DNA of 6,065 nucleotides from a bacterium (GTDB taxonomy: Bacteria; Hydrogenedentota; Hydrogenedentia; Hydrogenedentiales; SLHB01): the NCBI GenBank assembly GCA_024231375.1, contig JAAEQP010000189.1, forward strand, positions 1 to 6,065, written 5' to 3'. Below, piece after piece: positions 1-4,868 of the stretch. Position 1 is the first letter of the stretch; each line of letters opens with the position of its first letter. The position numbers and the translations under genes are program-made. The notes beneath the pieces are model-generated. The model did no database searches and had not been told where the DNA came from. It saw only the letters and a list, made by a program, of their open reading frames with translations.

Positions 1-1
1 C

Positions 2-400
2 GTCGTGTTCGAGGACGACACCATCGCCACCGTGTTCGCGTCGGACATCATCCTCGGCGGCATTCACAACTGGCTCGAAGTGGCGGCCAACAACCACCGC
101 ACCGTCTGCAATATCAATCCGAATACGGCCATGCAGACCTACAATCCCCTTGACGCCAACTTCGACGACGTCTACACGGTCGAGAAGATCGGCACCAAGC
201 AGGGATGGACCAACATGCCGCCCGACGAGGACTGGTTCACCGGCTACCCACAGGAGATCGAGGCCTTCTACCGGACCGTGGCCTACGGCGACCCCGTGGA
301 GAGCGACAGCGGCTTGGCCGCCGACACCATCTCCACGATCTACAGCGCCTACGTCTCGGCTGAGCAGAAAGGCGCCGAGGTCGCGGTCAGAGCCTACTGA
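2..400 (+). CDS. Gfo/Idh/MocA-family oxidoreductase, C-terminal part (5' truncated by window)
   Basis: This is the C-terminal end, about 132 residues, of a probable NAD(P)-dependent sugar or polyol dehydrogenase. The frame is open from base 2 and stops at TGA 398-400; the true start lies outside the window. The segment fits the substrate-binding C-terminal domain of Gfo/Idh/MocA proteins. A beta-strand stretch (DDTIATVFASDIILGG) is followed by LEVAANN, an Asn-Pro turn (INPN), the EKIG..QGW segment and WFTGYPQEIEAF, and it ends in a helix with YSAYVSAEQKG. This order is typical of the family. The NAD-binding Rossmann domain is not in view, so substrate and cofactor cannot be inferred. The gene runs tail to tail towards the GH38 gene with 9 bases between the stop codons. 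Members near glycoside hydrolases often process released or oxidised sugars; that role here is inference. The family call is fairly sure; the specific function is unknown. Confidence 0.8.
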   Translation, partial: VVFEDDTIATVFASDIILGGIHNWLEVAANNHRTVCNINPNTAMQTYNPLDANFDDVYTVEKIGTKQGWTNMPPDEDWFTGYPQEIEAFYRTVAYGDPVESDSGLAADTISTIYSAYVSAEQKGAEVAVRAY

Positions 401-409
401 CCATGTCTG

Positions 410-3400
410 CTATCTGGCCGCCACGCGCACCGTGGCGATGCCGTAAGCGGGTAGGTTGATCGACCCGTCTACGCGCTCGCCCTTGGTCTCGAAGAGGTCG
501 CTCATCCACGCCTTGGCGGGCTCGCCGCCGGCGTCGGTGATCGTGACCGATTCGGGGCGGCCCGATGCACCGAACAACCGCACGATCCAGGCCTTCCCGT
601 CGTCGCTGGGTTTGAGCATCGTCGCCACGACGCCCTTGGGCGCGATCCGAAGTGCCGGCGCCGACCCCTTCTCGTCAGTGGCGGCGCGAACGATCAAGGG
701 TTGACTGCGCTCCGTGCCGAATCGCGTCGCCGCAGCCGCATCAAACCGGGCATGGGGCTGCAACGCGTATCGGAACGTGGTCGGACCGTCCTGGGAGGCC
801 TTGTAGTTGGTCTCCCAGTAGTTGTTCATCACGTAGGAGTAGATGGTCTGCGTGGGCTCCAAGCGCTCGATCCACCCCACCGCCCGCGGGTCGCACGTGA
901 TGCGTCCGAGTTCGATGAGGGGCGCATCCACCGTGGCCCACGTGACGCCGAAGTCCTGGTTCGACACGTCAACCCACCGCTGCACCGTGAAATAGTTCTT
1001 GCACGATCCCGGAAGCTGGTCGGCCTCCGGACGCACCACGGCCCACGGGGTGTCCATGCGGACCACGCCGTTCGGCACGTCAAACGGGAAGGCCAGATGC
1101 ACGGCCTCCTGCCTATAGACATTCTCTTTGTCGAGGGTCGTGATGAGATCGATTCGATCCAGACCGGCGTAGACGCGCACCTCGCGCGTGACCGACCGGC
1201 AACCCGGCGCCGCGCATTCGGTCACAATCGACGCCACGAGAGGTCCTTCCTCGACCACACGCACCGTGACCGGACCGTTCCGTTTCGGGCTGTCCGGCGA
1301 CCGCCCTTCCACGTACAGGTAGTCGTTGAGTCCAGGTCCCGCGGCATCATCGACAAGGTTGTGGCGTAGGTCGGCATGCGTGACCTTGGACACCGCGCCC
1401 GTCTCAGCGTCGATCTCCACCGTGACGAGGCCGTTGGTCAGACGCCCGTCGGCGCTGCACGCAGCGGCGTCAAGGGACCGCTCCGAGCCCGACATCGCCT
1501 TGTGCAGATCGAAAACAACGCTGGCAAAGGGCGGAACGTCCTTTGCCAGGAACGCCAAGGCGCCCGAGGACAGCCGCTGGCACGCTACCGGTTCGCCGTC
1601 ACGCGTGACGGAATTCCAGCGGTTCTCGGCATCGGGCCACTCCACCACATCGGTCCGCGACCACGACGTGGTGTTGAGAATCTCGACGCGGGACGATGCG
1701 GCGGCGGCGTCCGCGTCCAGGGCGCGCTCGAGGAGCGCCTGCGACTGCCGTTCGGCCTCCAGCGCAAAGGCTTGTTTGATGGCCCATTGCTGCTTGGCGA
1801 AGTCGCCTTCGGGCTCGCTGATGCTGTTGTGAGCGCCCCAGGTGTGCTCGTTGTACAACAGTACCTCGCGCCACGCTGCCTGGAACGCGGCGGCGTCGTA
1901 GTTGTCCGCGTCGCCCTGACATGCCCACACGGCGTTCGCCTGTACCAGACGTTCCGCGGCCGCACGGGCCAGCGCCGTTTCGCGTGCCGACGATGCCGCG
2001 CCGTCCTCCCAATAGGGCGTGAAGTCGCCCGTGACCGATGGCACGATGTCTGCGTACTGGGCCTCGAAATCGCGGAACATCTCGCTCGTCGTGGCAATGA
2101 GAAGCTTGGGATAGGCGTACTTCTCGTTCCAGGCCCGAACGAATGCCGGCAGGTTCGTGTCGGGCGGGCCGTTGTCCCCGCCGATGTTGTACCGCACCTG
2201 GACGATGTCGTACGGATAAGCGTCGCGATCCAGATCCTGCAAATACCCCAGGATCTTGTTCCCGTCCTTGATGGGACCACGGTGATACCAGGAGTAGGCC
2301 TTGGCCGCCACCCAGCACAACACCTTCTCCTGGCCCGAGGGCGACACCCAGTAGAAAGGCCGATCGCCCCAAGCCGATAGCGTGAATCCGATGCGATGGC
2401 CCGCGTTCGGGCCGATGGACAGGTATTTCACGCCGCTCTGGGCCAAGGTCGGCACAATGCCCCACGTGTATCCCGGCACATCGGTGATCATGGCCGAATC
2501 GATGACCAGATTGTGTTCCGTCGCCATGCGCCGTGCACACCCGGTCAGTTCGAGCAGTTCCTCCGGGCGGCACAGCGCTGTCAATTCGTTGCCATACAAG
2601 GCGTCGAGGCCGATGGAACCGTCTTCGATTGCCGCAAAAAACGCCTTGTGCTGCTCGGGGCTGGCCTGATTCAGGTAGCTGTCTACCGCCCAGAGACCCT
2701 CCGGACTCCACTTAAACCGGCTACCAGGCGGGTTCTCGGCCGTCGCCAAGGCCAGCTCCACAGCCTGGTCGAGGAACTCCCATTGCTTCTTCTCCACGTC
2801 GCTCTGAACATGGGTGTAGCCAATATCGAGATGCGTGTGATGCAGCAAGTACACCACCCACTTGCGCACCGGGTCTAGACGCACCACCTGCTCGGCCACC
2901 GTCTTCCCGCCAACCGCGATGCGGACAGGCACCTTCCTCGGCGCATCGACAGCCGGCACCGACACCTCCACCTGCTGCACACCCGGCGTCAGCGATACCG
3001 TGACCGTTGGGCCGTCTCCTGCCGCAAGCTGGGCTTCAGTTTCCGGACCCACATGCCGCAGATCCATCCGCACCGTCTGCATCAACCGGCCGTCCTGTTC
3101 GAGAAGCACGGGAGCGCTGGTGGTGCGCGTGATCACGGTTTCGTTCGCGAGTGGTCCAAGTTGGGCCCGGCGCGGCGCAACGAACGACACAGCATCGTAC
3201 AGCACCCAACTACCCGACGCCGTGGTGATCCTGAGTTCATTGTTGCCGCGCACAAGCGCGTCAGCGGGAAACTCCAAATCCACGACATGCTCCTTGCCCT
3301 TCGCAAGATCGCCCGAGATGGACGCATCGCCCCCGCCTCTGGGCAGCGTCAGTCGGTGTTCCACGCCGTTCAGCGTGATCAGGAGCTTGGGTGGCCCGCC

Positions 3401-3733
3401 GGAATGGGTGTCCACGAAATCCAGGTGCAACGTGCAAACGCCTGAGGAAGGTGCCTTCTTCAGACCGAACAGCACCGTGAACGTGTGAGGCCGTGTGCCC
3501 GCCCAATCGTCGGAGGGTCCCGGATGGACGTAGGGCCAGTCGCGGGCCGGGTCTGAATGCCCCACCACGAAGACCGGATCCGCGTCGTAGCGACCATGGC
3601 CGTCCGGGGCCAACGCAAGGTCCCGCGTATCATTATCCGCAGCGCCGATGGACCACAGAGGTTCCTGCGCGCGCGCTCCCAGAGCAAGCGCGACCAGTAT
3701 CACGCCAATCCCAACACAACGTAGAACGTTCAT
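410..3733 (-). CDS. Secreted glycoside hydrolase family 38 (alpha-mannosidase-like) protein
   Basis: This is a complete 1107-residue gene. The ATG at 3733 is chosen because AGGAAGGAA lies 7 bases upstream and because the protein then opens with a signal peptide: Arg5, a hydrophobic core at about 6-19, and an ARA/QE cleavage site after residue 22. An export location is therefore likely. Residues 23-290 look like beta-sandwich domains; WSIGAADND near residue 27 recalls the carbohydrate-binding domain of family 4 polysaccharide lyases. The GH38 catalytic domain starts near 291. HHTHLDIGYT (298-307) carries the zinc ligands His301 and Asp303. ITDVPGYTWG (416-425) carries the probable nucleophile and zinc ligand Asp418. 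NEHTWGAHNS (628-637) supplies the late histidine, His630 or His635. Residues 683-1000 match the all-beta GH38 C-terminal region. GH38 enzymes cleave alpha-mannosides by a retaining, zinc-assisted mechanism; the exact linkage here is unknown. The gene is single and convergent with the oxidoreductase. Confidence 0.85.
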   Translation of the reverse strand: MNVLRCVGIGVILVALALGARAQEPLWSIGAADNDTRDLALAPDGHGRYDADPVFVVGHSDPARDWPYVHPGPSDDWAGTRPHTFTVLFGLKKAPSSGVCTLHLDFVDTHSGGPPKLLITLNGVEHRLTLPRGGGDASISGDLAKGKEHVVDLEFPADALVRGNNELRITTASGSWVLYDAVSFVAPRRAQLGPLANETVITRTTSAPVLLEQDGRLMQTVRMDLRHVGPETEAQLAAGDGPTVTVSLTPGVQQVEVSVPAVDAPRKVPVRIAVGGKTVAEQVVRLDPVRKWVVYLLHHTHLDIGYTHVQSDVEKKQWEFLDQAVELALATAENPPGSRFKWSPEGLWAVDSYLNQASPEQHKAFFAAIEDGSIGLDALYGNELTALCRPEELLELTGCARRMATEHNLVIDSAMITDVPGYTWGIVPTLAQSGVKYLSIGPNAGHRIGFTLSAWGDRPFYWVSPSGQEKVLCWVAAKAYSWYHRGPIKDGNKILGYLQDLDRDAYPYDIVQVRYNIGGDNGPPDTNLPAFVRAWNEKYAYPKLLIATTSEMFRDFEAQYADIVPSVTGDFTPYWEDGAASSARETALARAAAERLVQANAVWACQGDADNYDAAAFQAAWREVLLYNEHTWGAHNSISEPEGDFAKQQWAIKQAFALEAERQSQALLERALDADAAAASSRVEILNTTSWSRTDVVEWPDAENRWNSVTRDGEPVACQRLSSGALAFLAKDVPPFASVVFDLHKAMSGSERSLDAAACSADGRLTNGLVTVEIDAETGAVSKVTHADLRHNLVDDAAGPGLNDYLYVEGRSPDSPKRNGPVTVRVVEEGPLVASIVTECAAPGCRSVTREVRVYAGLDRIDLITTLDKENVYRQEAVHLAFPFDVPNGVVRMDTPWAVVRPEADQLPGSCKNYFTVQRWVDVSNQDFGVTWATVDAPLIELGRITCDPRAVGWIERLEPTQTIYSYVMNNYWETNYKASQDGPTTFRYALQPHARFDAAAATRFGTERSQPLIVRAATDEKGSAPALRIAPKGVVATMLKPSDDGKAWIVRLFGASGRPESVTITDAGGEPAKAWMSDLFETKGERVDGSINLPAYGIATVRVAAR
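419..437. other. 7-bp GC-rich hairpin at the convergent gene ends
   Basis: CGCCACG (419-425) and CGTGGCG (431-437) form a perfect 7-bp stem with a 5-base loop, 19 bases after the oxidoreductase stop. It lies inside the last codons of the GH38 gene. There is no T tract on either side, so it is not a standard intrinsic terminator. It could still slow or end transcription from the left-hand gene. A chance palindrome in GC-rich coding sequence is equally possible. Confidence 0.2.
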
Positions 3734-3740
3734 CGGATGG

Positions 3741-3749
3741 TTCCTTCCT
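3741..3749 (-). promoter_or_regulatory. Shine-Dalgarno sequence of the GH38 gene
   Basis: On the minus strand this reads AGGAAGGAA, 7 bases before the ATG at 3733. It decides the start, because the frame stays open upstream to another ATG at 3898. The upstream extension would bury the signal peptide 55 residues inside the protein. Confidence 0.65.
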
Positions 3750-3787
3750 AGGCCAATCTTCGTGACAATTCCCAAGCACCTGCATCG

Positions 3788-3817
3788 ACTATAGCCCACC
3801 GCCCGATCACTGGGCAA
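3788..3817 (-). promoter_or_regulatory. Candidate sigma70-type promoter of the GH38 gene
   Basis: On the minus strand, TTGCCC (3817-3812) and TATAGT (3793-3788) are separated by 18 bases. The -10 box matches 5 of 6 consensus bases and the -35 box 4 of 6. Transcription would start near 3780 and leave a leader of about 47 bases before the ATG. The -35 box ends one base inside the outer edge of the left terminal repeat of the transposase unit, so the insertion appears to have just spared this promoter. The call rests on consensus matching only. Confidence 0.35.
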
Positions 3818-3851
3818 TCTCCTTTTAAATGGGGACAGGCACCGTTTATTT
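3818..3851 (+). repeat. Left terminal inverted repeat of the transposase unit
   Basis: It pairs with the reverse complement of 4832-4863: 28 of 32 aligned bases match, with one 2-base gap (an extra TT here). The shared blocks in order are TCTCCTT, AAAT, GGGACAG, CACC, TT and ATTT. A perfect TTGACA (3850-3855) overlaps its inner edge. Confidence 0.7.
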
Positions 3852-3878
3852 GACATGGCGTGTGGCTGCTGGTAGCGT
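3850..3878 (+). promoter_or_regulatory. Weak candidate promoter for the transposase
   Basis: A perfect -35 box, TTGACA (3850-3855), is followed after 17 bases by TAGCGT (3873-3878), which matches only 3 of 6 positions of a -10 box. If used, the transcript would carry a leader of about 255 bases containing both inner palindromes. The poor -10 box makes this a low-confidence call. Confidence 0.2.
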
Positions 3879-3922
3879 GTAGGCTGTCGTAGGATCACAT
3901 GACCGGTGACGAGACCAAGTAA

Positions 3923-3951
3923 GGGGTGACAGTGGAGCCGTTGAAGAAGTC
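3923..3951 (+). repeat. Middle inverted repeat, left arm
   Basis: The arm is GGGGTGACAGTGG (3923-3935), six unmatched bases, then TGAAGAAGTC (3942-3951). Both blocks occur as exact reverse complements at 4076-4104, with the same 6-base interruption. The two arms enclose 124 bases that contain the inner palindrome. Confidence 0.75.
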
Positions 3952-3980
3952 ACATTTGCGCGAAAACAGAAGCGACAAAC

Positions 3981-4045
3981 GGGGACTGCCAAGCTCTTGC
4001 GTCCCATTATTGACCTTCCCAGGGCAACAATGGGTGGCTGTCCCC
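3981..4045. repeat. Inner two-stem palindrome (REP-like hairpin)
   Basis: GGGGACTGCCA (3981-3991) pairs with TGGCTGTCCCC (4035-4045) with a single T-T mismatch over 11 positions. After an 11-base bulge on the left side only, CCCATTATTG (4003-4012) pairs with CAACAATGGG (4025-4034), 9 of 10 positions, closing a 12-base loop. The two stems stack directly on the right side. An asymmetric bulge in a long hairpin is reminiscent of the imperfect palindromes that RAYT proteins recognise. Confidence 0.65.
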
Positions 4046-4075
4046 CGCTTATCGCGGGCTAGGCGCCAGGGTCGC

Positions 4076-4104
4076 GACTTCTTCACAATCCCCACTGTCA
4101 CCCC
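4076..4104 (-). repeat. Middle inverted repeat, right arm
   Basis: GACTTCTTCA (4076-4085) and CCACTGTCACCCC (4092-4104) are the exact reverse complements of the two blocks of the left arm at 3923-3951, in mirrored order with the same 6-base spacing. The conserved spacing alongside diverged spacer sequence suggests an ancestral longer repeat. This arm ends 35 bases before the transposase ATG. Confidence 0.75.
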
Positions 4105-4139
4105 ATTTGGCGTGGAAAGGCAGCAGGGAGGGTGGATGC

Positions 4140-4844
4140 ATGCCAAGACTCGCGCGAATCGTTGTTCCTGGAGTCGCGCACCACGTGACCCAGCGGGGGA
4201 ACAATCAGCAGAATGTGTTCTTCGTGGATGACGACCGCCGAGCGTATCTCGACCTCCTGTGCGTTCAGGGCGAGCAGTACGGCTTTCGACTCGACGGCTA
4301 CTGCCTGATGTCGAACCATATCCATTTGGTTGGCACACCGGCTGAGGAGAACTCGTTGGCAAAGGCCATCGGGCGGACGCACGTCATGTACTCGCAGTAC
4401 CTGAACAGAATGCACGGACGTAGCGGCCATCTGTGGCAGAATCGATTCTATTCGTGCCCCATGGACGACGACCACACACTGAACGCCTTGTCCTACGTGG
4501 AGCTGAATCCGGTGCGGGCAGGGTTGGTGAAGAAGCCGTGGGACTACCCATGGTCGAGCGCGGCCGTCCACTGCGGGGTGGATGAGGGTTCGCCGTACCT
4601 GGACGTGAAGGCTTGGCGTCGACGCATCCCAACTGCGGAGTGGAAGGGAACGTTGAAGGAGATCGCGGGCGACAAGGCCGCGCAGACTGCCGTACAGCGC
4701 AACACACGCACGGGCCGTCCCTTGGGCAGCGACAGCTTCCTGAGCAAGATCGAACGCAAGGTGGGTCGGCGCGTTCGCGCGCTGCCGGTCGGTCGACAGA
4801 AGGGATGGCGAAAGAAGAAGGAAACCGGACCAAATGAAGGGTGA
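4140..4844 (+). CDS. REP-associated tyrosine transposase (HUH/Y1, RAYT family)
   Basis: This complete 234-residue gene encodes a transposase of the Y1_Tnp (IS200-like) superfamily, REP-associated branch. These enzymes cut and rejoin single-stranded DNA through a tyrosine, using a metal held by an HUH motif. The protein opens MPRLARIVVPGVAHHVTQRG, a typical family start. MSNHIHLVG (57-65) gives the HUH histidines His60 and His62. HGRSGHLWQNRF (92-103) is a conserved family segment. YVELNPVRAGLV (119-130) contains the probable catalytic Tyr119, 57 residues after the HUH, the usual spacing. The tail (GRPLGS at 192-197, then KIERKVGRR and a Lys/Arg-rich end) is common in RAYTs and probably binds DNA. 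The start at 4140 fits the family N-terminus and follows a GGGAGGGTGG purine-rich site. No motif is broken, so the gene looks active. Its stop lies inside the right terminal repeat. Confidence 0.92.
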   Translation: MPRLARIVVPGVAHHVTQRGNNQQNVFFVDDDRRAYLDLLCVQGEQYGFRLDGYCLMSNHIHLVGTPAEENSLAKAIGRTHVMYSQYLNRMHGRSGHLWQNRFYSCPMDDDHTLNALSYVELNPVRAGLVKKPWDYPWSSAAVHCGVDEGSPYLDVKAWRRRIPTAEWKGTLKEIAGDKAAQTAVQRNTRTGRPLGSDSFLSKIERKVGRRVRALPVGRQKGWRKKKETGPNEG

Positions 4845-4863
4845 CTGTCCCTATTTAAGGAGA
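4832..4863 (-). repeat. Right terminal inverted repeat of the transposase unit
   Basis: Its reverse complement matches 3818-3851 at 28 of 32 positions. It overlaps the last codons and stop (TGA 4842-4844) of the transposase gene and reaches to within 6 bases of the M14 start codon. Coding and terminal repeat functions therefore share sequence here. Confidence 0.7.
4857..4862 (+). promoter_or_regulatory. Shine-Dalgarno sequence of the M14 gene, within the terminal repeat
   Basis: AAGGAG stands 6 bases before the ATG at 4869, a strong ribosome binding site. It lies inside the right inverted repeat. No space remains between the transposase stop and this site for a separate promoter, so the peptidase message must start further upstream. 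Confidence 0.6.
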
Positions 4864-4868
4864 GGCTT

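Larger units (their letters stand above)
3734..4139. other. Intergenic region filled with nested inverted repeats
   Basis: No convincing gene lies in these 406 bases. Open frames that cross it either extend from the GH38 or transposase frames or show no recognisable protein character. It holds the GH38 leader and promoter, the left terminal repeat of the transposase unit, and two further inverted repeat pairs. A smaller 5-bp hairpin (CCCGC 4044-4048, GCGGG 4054-4058) overlaps the inner palindrome by two bases, so the two folds would compete. The region behaves like structured, REP-like non-coding DNA. Confidence 0.7.
3818..4863 (+). mobile_element. REP-associated transposase unit (RAYT element) bounded by inverted repeats
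   Basis: About 1046 bases are bracketed by inverted repeats at 3818-3851 and 4832-4863. Between them sit a block of nested palindromes and one HUH/Y1 transposase gene. RAYT genes in other bacteria are typically flanked by inverted REP palindromes and act on single-stranded hairpins, without making target duplications. In agreement, I see no direct repeat immediately outside the two ends. The unit separates the divergent GH38 and M14 genes. The exact ends are uncertain by a few bases: the core similarity spans 3821-4860, and the match TCTCCTT extends it three bases further on each side. Whether the whole unit moves as one, or the transposase serves dispersed copies of the repeats elsewhere, cannot be seen from one window. 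Confidence 0.6.

Noticed and set aside
1376..2380. Long plus-strand open frame of about 334 codons opposite the GH38 gene
   Set aside because: It lies fully antisense to a strongly supported gene and has the Arg-rich, domain-less composition of GC-rich shadow frames. The same applies to the open frames at 701-1369 and 2862-3488.
3734..3898. In-frame N-terminal extension of the GH38 gene starting at ATG 3898
   Set aside because: The extension is rich in Arg and Cys, unlike the mature protein, crosses the transposase unit's left repeat, and would bury a clean signal peptide. A good Shine-Dalgarno supports 3733.
3895..4362. Minus-strand open frame of 155 codons across the palindromes and the transposase start
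   Set aside because: It overlaps the HUH region of the transposase antisense, spans inverted repeats, and shows no family-like motif.
4832..4863. Intrinsic terminator after the transposase
   Set aside because: The sequence has only a very short self-complementary core (GGG...CCC) and no T tract; it is explained better as a terminal repeat.
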